Below, one piece after another: positions 26,233-34,741 of a DNA stretch of 64,000 bases. How positions within the stretch are numbered: the first letter of the stretch is position 1; every line of letters begins with the position of its first letter. This DNA comes from Erythrobacter sp. BLCC-B19 (GTDB lineage Bacteria > Pseudomonadota > Alphaproteobacteria > Sphingomonadales > Sphingomonadaceae). The notes beneath the pieces were generated by a model. That model saw nothing but the letters and a program-made list of their open reading frames with translations, searched no databases and was not told where the DNA came from. The stretch is taken from NCBI RefSeq assembly GCF_028621955.1, contig NZ_CP117516.1:704001-768000 (forward strand), written 5' to 3'. The translations under genes were made by a program, and so were the position numbers.

Positions 26233-27369
26233 GTGCTGTGGATCGCCATCAGGATGCTCACCGGTGATGCCCAGAAGTTCTACGGGCTGCTGTTCGGCAT
26301 CGCCTTTTCGACCCTGCTGATCACCCAGCAGATGACGATCTTCGTCAACCTCGTCGAACGCGGGGCGAGCGGGGTCTACAATGCGCCCGAGGCCGAGGTC
26401 TGGGTGATGGACCCGGTCAGCCGCACCACCGACGTCAGCTACGCCATGCCTTCAACTGCGCTCGACAAGGTGCGCGCGGTGAAGGGCGTGGAATGGGCCG
26501 TGCCGCACCTGCGCGCGCAGGCCAATGTCCGCACCTCCGACGGCGACCTTGAAGGCGTGGGGGTGATCGGTGTGGACGATGCAACGCTGATCGGCCTGCC
26601 CAAGCGCATGGCGGTGGGCGACAAGTCGGTGTTCTTCGCTCCCGATACGGTCGTGATCGACGATGTCGGCACCACGCGCCTGTTCCCCAGCGCCGAGGAG
26701 GCGATGGGCAAGCGGCTTGAGCTCAACGACCAGCGCGCCGTGATCCGCGGCATTTCCGACGCGATCCCGAGCTTCACCAGCACCGTGGTGCTCTACACCC
26801 GCTATTCCAACGCGCTGAACTTCGTCCCTGGCACGCGCAACCGGCTGAGCTTTGTGCTGGTCGGCATTTCCCCCGGCGAAACCCCCGAAGGCGTCGCCGC
26901 ACGGATCGAGGAGACCACCGGTCTGAAAGCTGAGACCCGCAACGAATTCGCCCGCGCCGGGATCGATTTCATCATCGAGAACACTGGTATCCCGACCAAT
27001 TTCGGCATCACCGTGTTTCTCGGTTTCGTCGTCGGCGTGGCAATCGTCGGCCTGACCTTCAGCCTGTTCCTGCGCGACAACATCAAGCAATTCGGCGCCT
27101 TGAAGGCGATCGGCGTCACCAATCGCAAGATCGTGCAGATGGTCGCCGCGCAGGCCGGGATGGTCGGCACCATCGGCTATGCGCTGGGCGTGATCGGCAC
27201 GGTCGCCTTCATCAAGGGCTTCGGCTCCAACCCCTTCTTCAAGGGCTTCTACATCCCCTGGCAGATCCCGCTGATCAGCCTGGCGGCGGTGGTCGTGATC
27301 CTCGCCATCACCGGCTTCATCGCGATCCGATCCGTCCTGAAGACCGAACCGGCGGCGGTGTTCCGGTGA
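26233..27369 (+). CDS. FtsX/DevC-type ABC transporter permease
   Basis: The protein has about 378 residues from GTG 26233; TTG 26197 and ATG 26251 are alternatives. It has one TM segment near the N-terminus (YGLLFGIAFSTLLITQQMTIF), a large extracytoplasmic MacB-PCD-like domain, and three C-terminal TM segments including TVFLGFVVGVAIVGLTFSLF. The motif LFLRDNIKQFGALKAIGVTN is the FtsX coupling helix ('k.fg.LkaiG.s...i'). Four TM per chain imply a homodimer. It is the first gene of the operon permease-ATPase-HlyD-TolC, similar in composition to DevBCA exporters. The substrate is unknown. Confidence 0.85.
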   Translation: MLWIAIRMLTGDAQKFYGLLFGIAFSTLLITQQMTIFVNLVERGASGVYNAPEAEVWVMDPVSRTTDVSYAMPSTALDKVRAVKGVEWAVPHLRAQANVRTSDGDLEGVGVIGVDDATLIGLPKRMAVGDKSVFFAPDTVVIDDVGTTRLFPSAEEAMGKRLELNDQRAVIRGISDAIPSFTSTVVLYTRYSNALNFVPGTRNRLSFVLVGISPGETPEGVAARIEETTGLKAETRNEFARAGIDFIIENTGIPTNFGITVFLGFVVGVAIVGLTFSLFLRDNIKQFGALKAIGVTNRKIVQMVAAQAGMVGTIGYALGVIGTVAFIKGFGSNPFFKGFYIPWQIPLISLAAVVVILAITGFIAIRSVLKTEPAAVFR

Positions 27370-28115
27370 GCGAGACAACCATCATGGACACCCCAGGCAG
27401 CAGCGCCTGCGCCCCCGAAGCGGCCATCTGCGCGCGCGGCATCATCCGCGATTTCGAGGCGGGGCAGACCACCATCCGCGTCCTCCACGGGATCGACACC
27501 GACATCCGTTCCGGCGAGCTGACCTATGTCGTGGGCGAGAGCGGGTCGGGCAAGACCACCCTCATCTCGATCATGTGCGGCATCCTGTGGCCGACCGAGG
27601 GCGAGGTGAAGGTGTTCGGCACAGACATCTACAAGCTGTCGGATACTGATCTGGTCAATTTCCGCCTCAAGAACATCGGCTTCATCTTCCAGCAGTACAA
27701 CCTCATCCCCTCGATCGACGTGGCCTCCAATGCCGCCGTGCCGCTGATCGCGCAGGGGATGCCGCGCGAGGAAGCGCGCGAAAAGGCCAAGGTGCTGCTC
27801 GACAAGCTCAACATCGGCAATCAGGCCGACAAGCTGCCGCGCCAGCTTTCGGGCGGGCAGCAGCAGCGCGTCGCCATCGCCCGCGCCCTCGTTCACGAGC
27901 CGCGGCTGGTGGTGTGTGACGAGCCGACCGCCGCGCTCGATGCCTCCTCGGGCCGCCGGGTGATGGACCTGCTGCGCGAGGTGGCGGTCGCGCCGGATCG
28001 CGCCTGCATCATCGTCACTCACGACAACCGCATCTTCGATCTGGCCGACCGGATCATCGTGCTTGAAGACGGTCGCATCACCCATGACGGCAAGGAAATG
28101 CCCGATGGTCACTGA
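27366..28115 (+). CDS. ABC transporter ATP-binding protein, LolD/MacB/DevA type
   Basis: The protein has 249 residues. Walker A is GESGSGKTTL, the Q-loop region is IGFIFQQYNLIPSIDVASN, the signature is LSGGQQQRVAIARAL, Walker B is LVVCDEPTAALD, and the H-loop is VTHDNRIFDLADRI. The pattern is that of MacB-class ATPases, which drive periplasmic rather than cytoplasmic substrate export. The start GTG 27366 overlaps the permease stop. The N-terminus has about 20 extra residues before the first strand. It partners the permease before it and the membrane fusion protein after it. Confidence 0.93.
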   Translation: MSETTIMDTPGSSACAPEAAICARGIIRDFEAGQTTIRVLHGIDTDIRSGELTYVVGESGSGKTTLISIMCGILWPTEGEVKVFGTDIYKLSDTDLVNFRLKNIGFIFQQYNLIPSIDVASNAAVPLIAQGMPREEAREKAKVLLDKLNIGNQADKLPRQLSGGQQQRVAIARALVHEPRLVVCDEPTAALDASSGRRVMDLLREVAVAPDRACIIVTHDNRIFDLADRIIVLEDGRITHDGKEMPDGH

Positions 28116-28121
28116 TCGCCG

Positions 28122-28160
28122 CCCCCTCTCCCTCTCCCTCTCCCTCTCCCTCTCCCTCCC
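28122..28160 (+). repeat. Hexanucleotide simple-sequence repeat (CCCTCT)n
   Basis: The gap between the ATPase and HlyD genes is filled by about six copies of a 6-base CCCTCT unit. It is pyrimidine-pure on the plus strand, with no gene and no start codon inside it. Copy number in such tracts changes by slippage, which here would alter spacing rather than frame. Confidence 0.9.
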
Positions 28161-28178
28161 GAACCCGCCGAGGACGCC

Positions 28179-29162
28179 ATGCCCCGCAATCTAAGTTTTG
28201 CCCGCCAGATCCTTCCGGCCCTAGCGCTGCTCGGCCTTGCGGTGGCCGTGTGGCTGATCCTTGTCGGCCTGCCCGACCGTTCGACCGCCGAACCGGGTGA
28301 GCAGCCGCCCAAGGCCGTGGGCAAGCTCGCCAACGAACCGCGCGTGGCGGGCGCCGGCGTGGTCGAACCCTCGAGCGAGGTGATCGACATCGGCTCGGCG
28401 CTGTCGGGCCTTGTCACCGATGTGCGCGTGCGTCCGGGCGACCGCGTGGCGAAGGGCGATGTGCTGTTCACGGTCGATGCCCGCGCTGCCCGTGCGAGCC
28501 TCGATCAGGCCAATGCCGCGATCGGTGAAGCGCGCGCGGCCATCGCCGAAGCCGCCGCCGCGCAAGCCACCGCGCGCCAGCAGCTGGCGCTCTACCGCGG
28601 GCTTGCCGATCCGGCTGCCGTGAGCCGCGCCGAGGTGATCCGCGCCGAGGGCGAAGAGGCCGCCGCCACCAGCCGCCTCGGCCTTGCCCGTGCGCGCCTT
28701 GCCGCTGCCCAATCGGGCGCTGCCGCTGCGCGCACCGAAATCGAACGCCTCACCATCCGCGCGCCGATTTCGGGCGAGATCCTTGCGGTCAACATCCGCA
28801 GCGGCGAATTCGTTGCCACCCAGGGCGGCGGCAATTCCCAGCCCTTCATCCAGATGGGCGAGACCAACCCGCTCCACGTGCGGATCGATATCGACGAGAA
28901 CGAGATCAGCCGGGTCGCGCTCGGCCAGCCCGCCGTCATCAGCCCGCGCGGGGCCGCCGAGATGCACGTCAATGCCACCTTCGTGCGCGCCGAGCCGCAG
29001 GTGGTGCCCAAGCGCTCGCTCACCAACTCCGCCGCCGAACGCGTCGACGTGCGTGTGCTCCAGCTGATCTATGCCCTGCCCCCGTCCGAGGCGTTCCGGG
29101 TGGGCCAGCAGATCGATGCCTTCATCCCGGCCAAGGCCGCTGCGGCCAAGAGCGAGAAGTAG
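28179..29162 (+). CDS. HlyD-family periplasmic adaptor (membrane fusion protein)
   Basis: The protein has 327 residues. An N-terminal TM anchor (LPALALLGLAVAVWLILVGL) is followed by a first lipoyl-like half (VIDIGSALSGLVTDVRVRPG and DRVAKGDVLFTVD). A long Ala-rich helical hairpin (about residues 105-185) leads to the second half (IRAPISGEILAVNIRSGEF). The beta-barrel contains ETNPLHVRIDIDENEISRV. This is the DevB-like arrangement that links an inner-membrane ABC pump to a TolC protein. It starts at ATG 28179, 63 bases after the ATPase gene, with the hexanucleotide repeat between. The next gene follows after 4 bases. Confidence 0.92.
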   Translation: MPRNLSFARQILPALALLGLAVAVWLILVGLPDRSTAEPGEQPPKAVGKLANEPRVAGAGVVEPSSEVIDIGSALSGLVTDVRVRPGDRVAKGDVLFTVDARAARASLDQANAAIGEARAAIAEAAAAQATARQQLALYRGLADPAAVSRAEVIRAEGEEAAATSRLGLARARLAAAQSGAAAARTEIERLTIRAPISGEILAVNIRSGEFVATQGGGNSQPFIQMGETNPLHVRIDIDENEISRVALGQPAVISPRGAAEMHVNATFVRAEPQVVPKRSLTNSAAERVDVRVLQLIYALPPSEAFRVGQQIDAFIPAKAAAAKSEK

Positions 29163-29166
29163 GGCC

Positions 29167-30579
29167 ATGCGCCGCCTCAACCTGACCGGGGTTGCCCTGC
29201 TGCCGCTGGCGCTCGCCGCCTGCGCCCTGCAGCCTGCACCCGAGATCGCCACGCCCACCCCGGAGCTGGCCCCGGCCTACTTCTTCCGGCCCGAGGAAGG
29301 CACCGCCACCGCGCTCGCCGCTCTGCTGCCCGAGGGCGACCCGGCCTACCGGACGCTTTCTGCCGCCGCGCTGGCCGATGCGCCGAGCCTTGCCGAAGCC
29401 GCTGCGCGGATCGATGCCGCTCGCGCCGGCGCACGCCGCGCCGGGGCCGAGCGCCTGCCCAATATCACCGCCGATGCCGATGTCACCCGCAACCGCATCA
29501 ACCCCGCGCAGTTCGGGGCCGCGGGCCAGCAGGGCTTCATCCCGCGCGAACAGACCGCTTACGGCGCGAACATCACCGCGAGCTGGGATCCCGACATCTT
29601 CGGGCGATTGAAGGCCGAGGAACGCGCCGCCATCGCCCGGATCGATGCCGCCACCGCGCAGGCGCAAGGCGTGCGGCTGGCGCTGCTCGCCGAAATCGCC
29701 GCGAGCGTGATCGACTGGCGCGTGATCGAAGCGCGCGCCGCCGAGATCCGCTCCGATGCCGAGGCGGCCGATGCTCTCGCCCGGCTGGCGAAGGTGCGTG
29801 AAGATGCAGGGATCGCGCCGGGCTTTGACCGGGTGCGCGCCGAGGCCACGGCGAGTGCCTCGGCCACGCGCCTCGCAGCGCTCGAGAGCGAGCGCGCGCG
29901 CCTGATCGGGCGGCTGGTGACGCTGACCGGTCAAGGCACCGCGGCGGTCACCGCGGCGCTGGCCACCCCCGGCGCGCCGCTGGAGCTTGCCGCTGCCCCC
30001 GCAACGCTGCCGTCCGATCTGCTCGCCAACCGGCCCGATGTTGCCGCTGCCGCCGCCAACCTCGCCGCCAGCGATGCCGATCTTGCCGCTGCCGCCCGCG
30101 CGCGCTTCCCGCGCATCACGCTGTCGGGGGTGATCGGGCTGCTGGCCTTCGATCCGGAAGACCTGTTCGACGATTCGATCATCGGCACGCTCACCGCCGG
30201 GATCGCCGGGCCGCTGCTCGATTTCGGACGCGTCGGCGCCGGGATCGATGCTGCCGCTGCCGACAAGCGCGCTGCCTTCGCCGCCTATCGCGGGGCGGTT
30301 TATCAAGCCCTTGGCGATGCCGAGGCGGCCTATGGCGTGGTCACCGCCGCTGATGCCGAGGCCAAGCTCGCCGTCGCCCAGCGCGATCAGCTGACCCGCG
30401 CCGCCGCGATTGCCGAGACGCGCTACAAGGCCGGGCTCGCCAGCTTCCTCGAAGTGCTCGAAGCCCGCCGCGCGGCGGATTCAAGCGGCGAGGCCGCTGC
30501 TGCTGCCCTGGGCCGATCCGCGCGCGCGCGGGTGGTGCTGTGGCAGGCGCTCGGCGGGGAGCCAGCGGCGACCGACTAG
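29167..30579 (+). CDS. Outer-membrane efflux lipoprotein (NodT/TolC family)
   Basis: The protein has 470 residues. It starts with a lipoprotein signal (LLPLALAAC, Cys near residue 18), followed by two OEP repeats with long Ala-rich helices. LPSDLLANRPDVAAAAANLA is the diagnostic 'P..ll..RPDi..Ae..L' motif of NodT-type factors, and RYKAGLASFLEVLEARR is the matching C-terminal motif. It forms the outer-membrane duct for the ABC/HlyD pump encoded upstream. ATG 29167 is 4 bases after the HlyD stop. The 3' end overlaps the convergent racemase gene by 4 bases. Confidence 0.93.
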   Translation: MRRLNLTGVALLPLALAACALQPAPEIATPTPELAPAYFFRPEEGTATALAALLPEGDPAYRTLSAAALADAPSLAEAAARIDAARAGARRAGAERLPNITADADVTRNRINPAQFGAAGQQGFIPREQTAYGANITASWDPDIFGRLKAEERAAIARIDAATAQAQGVRLALLAEIAASVIDWRVIEARAAEIRSDAEAADALARLAKVREDAGIAPGFDRVRAEATASASATRLAALESERARLIGRLVTLTGQGTAAVTAALATPGAPLELAAAPATLPSDLLANRPDVAAAAANLAASDADLAAAARARFPRITLSGVIGLLAFDPEDLFDDSIIGTLTAGIAGPLLDFGRVGAGIDAAAADKRAAFAAYRGAVYQALGDAEAAYGVVTAADAEAKLAVAQRDQLTRAAAIAETRYKAGLASFLEVLEARRAADSSGEAAAAALGRSARARVVLWQALGGEPAATD

Positions 30580-31655
30580 GCCTGCTGCCAGCGCGCGACC
30601 ACGTCCGCGCCGTCATCCGCACTCGAACGCACTGCGCCCGGCGTGCGGCTGAACCGCGGCGCGGGCGCGGTGTGCCAAATGCCGTCATGCTCCACGTAAG
30701 CGCCGCGCGCCTTCATGTGCGGGTGCTCGCGCGCCTCCTCGATCCCGAGCACCGGGGCAAAGCAGGCGTCGCTGCCTTCCAAAAGGTCGCACCATTCAGC
30801 TTGCGTCTTCGTGAGGAACAGCGCTGCCAGCTTGTCGGCATAGTCGTCCCAGTTGGCCGGGTTCATCTGACCCTGCGCCAGTTCCTCCGGCGCACCCGCC
30901 TTGGCGAGCATTTCGGCATAGAACTGCGGCTCGATCGACCCGAGCGAGATTTCCTTGCCGTCAGCGCACTTGAAGCAGCGGTAGAAATGCGCCGCGCCGC
31001 CGAGCATTCCCTTGCCGCGCTCGGTGCTGAGATGCGGCACCTGGCGCACCCCGAAGAAGAAGCTCATCAGGCTGGTCGCCCCGTCGACGATGGCGGCATC
31101 GACGACCTGACCCTTGCCCGACTTTTCGCGTTCATAAAGCGCGGCCATGATCCCGAAGGCGCAATACATCGACCCGCCGCCGAAATCGCCAACGAGGTTC
31201 TGCGGCGGGGTCGCGGTCTCGCCCGCCTTGCCCACGGCGGCGAGCGCGCCGGTGATGGCGATGTAGTTGATGTCGTGCCCGGCGGCCTGCGCCAGCGGGC
31301 CTTCCTGCCCCCAGCCGGTCATGCGGGCATAGACAAGCCGCGGGTTGGCTTCGAGCAGCACATCCGGCCCCAGTCCCAGCCGCTCCATCACCCCGGGGCG
31401 GAAGCCTTCGATCAGGACGTCGGCAGCAGCTGCGGCAGCGCGAACCTGGGCCTTGCCCTCCTCGCTCTTGAGATCAACCGCCAGCCGATGCCGCGCCCGT
31501 TCGACCACCGGGTTGCTGGCCGCACTTCCCGGCCGGTCGATGCGAACAACCTCGGCCCCGAGATCGGCGAGCAGCATGGCAACGTGCGGCCCCGGCCCGA
31601 TCCCGGCAAATTCGATGACCTTGAGGCCCGCCAGCGGCCCGGACGTGTGCTGCAT
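30576..31655 (-). CDS. Alpha-methylacyl-CoA racemase, CoA-transferase family III
   Basis: The protein has 359 residues. LAGLKVIEFAGIGPGPHVAM, LLADLGAEVVRIDRPG and GFRPGVMERLGLGPDVLL are the family III CoA-transferase motifs in their Amacr form, and LVYARMTGWGQEGPLAQAAG is also typical, followed by GHDINYIA. It would epimerise 2-methylacyl-CoA esters in branched-chain lipid or sterol breakdown. The gene stands alone on the minus strand with a 4-base convergent overlap with the efflux lipoprotein gene. It has no evident link to the polysaccharide genes. Confidence 0.9.
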   Translation of the reverse strand: MQHTSGPLAGLKVIEFAGIGPGPHVAMLLADLGAEVVRIDRPGSAASNPVVERARHRLAVDLKSEEGKAQVRAAAAAADVLIEGFRPGVMERLGLGPDVLLEANPRLVYARMTGWGQEGPLAQAAGHDINYIAITGALAAVGKAGETATPPQNLVGDFGGGSMYCAFGIMAALYEREKSGKGQVVDAAIVDGATSLMSFFFGVRQVPHLSTERGKGMLGGAAHFYRCFKCADGKEISLGSIEPQFYAEMLAKAGAPEELAQGQMNPANWDDYADKLAALFLTKTQAEWCDLLEGSDACFAPVLGIEEAREHPHMKARGAYVEHDGIWHTAPAPRFSRTPGAVRSSADDGADVVARWQQA

Positions 31656-31748
31656 GATAATGTCTCTCCCGAACAGTCTGGGCGGGTCATTGCAAAGCCG
31701 CTGCGCGCTGGCAAGCTAACGACTTTGCGCCATGTAGACGGAAAGGGG

Positions 31749-31788
31749 GCAGCGGGAATGGGCGGAGGGAATGGGGCGGCGGGATTGG
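31749..31788. repeat. Three imperfect tandem copies of a G-rich 13-14 base unit
   Basis: GCAGCGGGAATGG, GCGGAGGGAATGG and GGCGGCGGGATTGG follow each other directly in the 223-base gap between the racemase start and manC. The unit is purine-rich. The rest of the gap shows no gene. The role is unknown; a regulator array or a slippage product are both possible. Confidence 0.6.
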
Positions 31789-31878
31789 TCGTGAATGGAT
31801 GCAATCGGTAACCTTAAGCGTGGCGCAACTTGTTCAGGTTAGGTAGCGCTCTGCAAATTGGCGAAGGCGAAAGGTGTG

Positions 31879-32922
31879 ATGCAAATCCATCCGGTGATCC
31901 TGTGCGGTGGCAGCGGCACACGGCTGTGGCCGGTCAGCCGCAAGGCGGTGCCCAAGCCGTTCCTGCCGCTGGTCGGGGACGAGACCCTGTTCGAACAGGC
32001 GGTGCGCCGGGTGGCAGGCGATGATCGCTTCGCTCCGCCGATGGTCGTCGCCGGCGCGGATCATGCCGATCTCATCATGGCGCAGCTGGGCGATACGCCG
32101 GGCGCGCGGCTGGTGGTCGAACCCTGCGCCCGCAACACCGCGCCTGCCATCGCGCTCGCCGCCTGCTTGCTGCCGGAAGACGCGGTGATGCTGGTCTGCC
32201 CGAGCGATCATCACATTGCCGACAGGGACGCCTTCCTCGCCGCGGCCCTCGCCGCTGCCGCGCTGGCGCGTGAGAACTATCTCGTGAGCTTCGGCATCGC
32301 GGCCGACCGCCCCGAAACCGGCTACGGCTATCTCCAGCGCGGCGCGCCGCTGGCGGGCGGCTATGCGATCCGCCGCTTTGTCGAGAAGCCCGATCTGGCG
32401 CGCGCGACAGAATATCTGGCGAGCGGGGATTACAGCTGGAACGGCGGGATCTTCGCCTTTCGCGCCGGACACCTGCTCGCCGAACTCGCCGCCTACCGGC
32501 CCGACATGGCGCGGCTGGTGGCCGAGGCGGTCAAAGGCGGCATCACCGATGGAGCGCGATTCCACCCGGCAAGCGAGCCCTTCGCTGCGATCGTCGGGGC
32601 TTCGATTGACTATGCGGTGATGGAAAACACCGCCCGCGCCGCCATGGTGCCAGCCGACATGGGGTGGTCGGACATCGGCAGCTGGGCCGCGATTGCCGAA
32701 GCGCTCGAAGGCGCAGCGGACGCGAGCGGCAATCTGGCGCGGGGCAAGGGCGCGGTCGACTTCGCGCAATGCAAGGACGTCCTCGCGCTGACCGATGGGC
32801 CGCGCGTTTCGGCCGTGGGGCTGGAGGGCGTGTGCATCATCGTTCAGGACGGCGAAGTGCTCGTCACCACACGTGAGGCAGCGCAGCTCGTCGGCAAGCT
32901 GCCCGGAGCCCTCGTCCAGTGA
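31879..32922 (+). CDS. manC: Mannose-1-phosphate guanylyltransferase
   Basis: The protein has 347 residues. It has the nucleotidyltransferase signature ILCGGSGTRLWPVSRKAVPK, then PCARNTAPAIALAA, VLPSDHH-like LVCPSDHHI, FVEKPD and the 'WNGGIF' motif SWNGGIFAFRA. It lacks the C-terminal isomerase cupin of long AlgA/ManC proteins, and a separate manA follows immediately. It makes GDP-mannose from mannose-1-phosphate and GTP. ATG 31879 is chosen over TTG 31858 since AAGG and the conserved IHPVILCGG start favour it. GDP-mannose probably feeds polysaccharide glycosyltransferases. Confidence 0.93.
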   Translation: MQIHPVILCGGSGTRLWPVSRKAVPKPFLPLVGDETLFEQAVRRVAGDDRFAPPMVVAGADHADLIMAQLGDTPGARLVVEPCARNTAPAIALAACLLPEDAVMLVCPSDHHIADRDAFLAAALAAAALARENYLVSFGIAADRPETGYGYLQRGAPLAGGYAIRRFVEKPDLARATEYLASGDYSWNGGIFAFRAGHLLAELAAYRPDMARLVAEAVKGGITDGARFHPASEPFAAIVGASIDYAVMENTARAAMVPADMGWSDIGSWAAIAEALEGAADASGNLARGKGAVDFAQCKDVLALTDGPRVSAVGLEGVCIIVQDGEVLVTTREAAQLVGKLPGALVQ

Positions 32923-33734
32923 ACGCCCCCGCGTTCCGCCCCCGCCAGCTGGCGACCCGGATGGTCGACAAGGTCTGGGGTCGGGACGTGCTGCCCGCGC
33001 CCTTCGCCGCGCCAGGCGGCAAGCGGATCGGCGAGATCTGGTTCGAGCCACCGCCCGAAATGCCGCAGGTGCTGATCAAATACCTGTTCACCTCCGAAAA
33101 GCTCTCTGTGCAGGTGCACCCCTCGGACAGCAACGCGCTTCCCGGCGAGGCGGGCAAGGAAGAGTGCTGGCTGGTGCTCGATGCCGAGCCGGACGCGCGC
33201 CTCGCCATCGGGTTCGAGCGCAATGTCGCCCCGGATGAAATCGCCGCCGCTGCGCAGGACGGCACGATCGAAAGCCTGCTCACCTGGCATCCCGCCCGGC
33301 CCGGCGATCTGTTCTACCTGCCCGCAGGCACCGTCCATGCCATCGGCCCCGGCCTGTCGCTGGTCGAAGTGCAGCAGGCCAGCGATACGACCTTCCGGCT
33401 TTATGACTATGGCCGCCCGCGCGAGCTGCATGTGGAGCGAGCCCTCGCTGTCGCGCGCGGCGCGCCCTATGAGCCAGCCAACAAGCGTTCGATTGCCGAG
33501 GGGCAGGCGCTGGTCGACGGCCCGCATTTCCGGCTCGACCGGGTGACCGGCGCGCCCGATGCGGCGACGCTGGCGGCCTATCCGGGCGCGCTGCTGGTGC
33601 TGCCGCTGGCAGGCGAAGTGCGTGCGGAAGACGGTTCAGCCACGGCAGGCCCCGGGGAATGTCTCTTCGCCCCCAGCCTTGCCAGCCTCGATTTCGGCAG
33701 CGCTGAGGTGACCCTGCTGACCCGCGCGGCGTGA
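32919..33734 (+). CDS. manA: Class I mannose-6-phosphate isomerase
   Basis: The protein has 271 residues, short like the bacterial type I isomerases of the B. subtilis ManA kind. The zinc ligands appear in LSVQVHPSD and in the KEECWLVLDAEP region, and the active-site motif is FYLPAGTVHAIGPGLSLVE. It interconverts fructose-6-phosphate and mannose-6-phosphate. The GTG start at 32919 overlaps the manC stop as GTGA, so the two are coupled and supply GDP-mannose together. A phosphomannomutase is not found in the window. Confidence 0.9.
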   Translation: MNAPAFRPRQLATRMVDKVWGRDVLPAPFAAPGGKRIGEIWFEPPPEMPQVLIKYLFTSEKLSVQVHPSDSNALPGEAGKEECWLVLDAEPDARLAIGFERNVAPDEIAAAAQDGTIESLLTWHPARPGDLFYLPAGTVHAIGPGLSLVEVQQASDTTFRLYDYGRPRELHVERALAVARGAPYEPANKRSIAEGQALVDGPHFRLDRVTGAPDAATLAAYPGALLVLPLAGEVRAEDGSATAGPGECLFAPSLASLDFGSAEVTLLTRAA

Positions 33735-33810
33735 CGGCCGCTTCCGATCGGAACGTGTCTCAGCGTTGAAGCTCTGCCATTGGGTGGCCTAAGGAAATAT
33801 ACTTGCGTTG

Positions 33811-33824
33811 TGCAGTGCAACAGG
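33811..33824. promoter_or_regulatory. Motif shared with the Wza-type gene promoter (TGCAGTGCAACAGG)
   Basis: The reverse complement CCTGTTGCACTGC recurs exactly at 43406-43418 upstream of the exopolysaccharide export operon, and a related TTGTGCACTGCAG lies at about 39155. Here it lies within the leader (or first codons) of cysD, within a larger TGCAGT...ACTGCA inverted repeat. A shared regulator is possible; coincidence cannot be excluded. Confidence 0.3.
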
Positions 33825-33838
33825 TAACTGCACCGCAC

Positions 33839-34741
33839 ATGCGTTCCCTGACCCATCTCGAACGGCTTGAGGCCGAGAGCATCCATATTTTCCGCGAAGT
33901 CGTGGCCGAGGCCGAAAACCCGGTCATGCTTTATTCGGTGGGCAAGGACTCATCGGTCATGCTGCATCTGGCGCGCAAGGCGTTCTATCCCGCGCCGCCG
34001 CCATTTCCGATGCTGCACGTGGCAAGCGGCTGGGACTTTGCCGACCTTATTGCCCACCGTGATCGTACGGTGCGCGAATATGGGCTGAAGCTGATCATCG
34101 CCCAGAACGAAGAGGCCGAAGCGCAGGGCATCAACCCCTTCGACACCGGCAGCGCGCTCTATTCGCAGGCCCAGCTGACCGATCCCCTGAAGCGCGCGCT
34201 GAGCGCGCATGGCTTCGATGCGGCCTTCGGCGGCGGACGGCGCGACGAGGAAAAGGCGCGGGCGAAGGAACGCATCTTCAGCTTCCGCACGGCCGCGCAC
34301 CGCTGGGATCCCAAGAACCAGCGCCCCGAGCTGTGGAACCTCTACAATGCCAAGAAGGCGAAGGGCGAAAGCATCCGCGTCTTCCCGATCTCGAACTGGA
34401 CCGAGCTCGACATCTGGCAATACATTGCGCTCGAAAACATCGACATCGTGCCGCTCTATTTCAGCAAGCCGCGCCCGACGGTGGAGCGCGACGGGCTGAT
34501 CCTGGTGGTTGATGACGAACGCTTCCGGCTCGAAGCGGGCGAGGAACCGGTGATGCGCTCGGTGCGCTTCCGCACGCTGGGCTGCTATCCGCTCACCGGC
34601 GCGACGATCAGCGAGGCCACGGAAATGAGCCATATCATCCAGGAAATGCTGCTCGCCACCAGTTCCGAACGCCAGGGCCGCGCGATCGACAAGGGCCAGT
34701 CGGCCAGCATGGAAGACAAGAAGCAGGAGGGGTACTTCTGA
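33839..34741 (+). CDS. cysD: Sulfate adenylyltransferase subunit 2
   Basis: The protein has 300 residues. [18 protein letters not shown] is the usual CysD start, and the PP-loop is [18 protein letters not shown]. Further family blocks are [18 protein letters not shown] and [15 protein letters not shown]. It forms ATP sulfurylase with the CysN part of the next gene and makes adenylyl sulfate. ATG 33839 matches the conserved start. A TTG at 33803, 7 bases after AAGGA, would add 12 residues and cannot be excluded. The gene overlaps cysNC by one base. No sulfite or PAPS reductase gene is nearby, suggesting PAPS for sulfation. Confidence 0.95.
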   Translation: MRSLTHLERLEAESIHIFREVVAEAENPVMLYSVGKDSSVMLHLARKAFYPAPPPFPMLHVASGWDFADLIAHRDRTVREYGLKLIIAQNEEAEAQGINPFDTGSALYSQAQLTDPLKRALSAHGFDAAFGGGRRDEEKARAKERIFSFRTAAHRWDPKNQRPELWNLYNAKKAKGESIRVFPISNWTELDIWQYIALENIDIVPLYFSKPRPTVERDGLILVVDDERFRLEAGEEPVMRSVRFRTLGCYPLTGATISEATEMSHIIQEMLLATSSERQGRAIDKGQSASMEDKKQEGYF

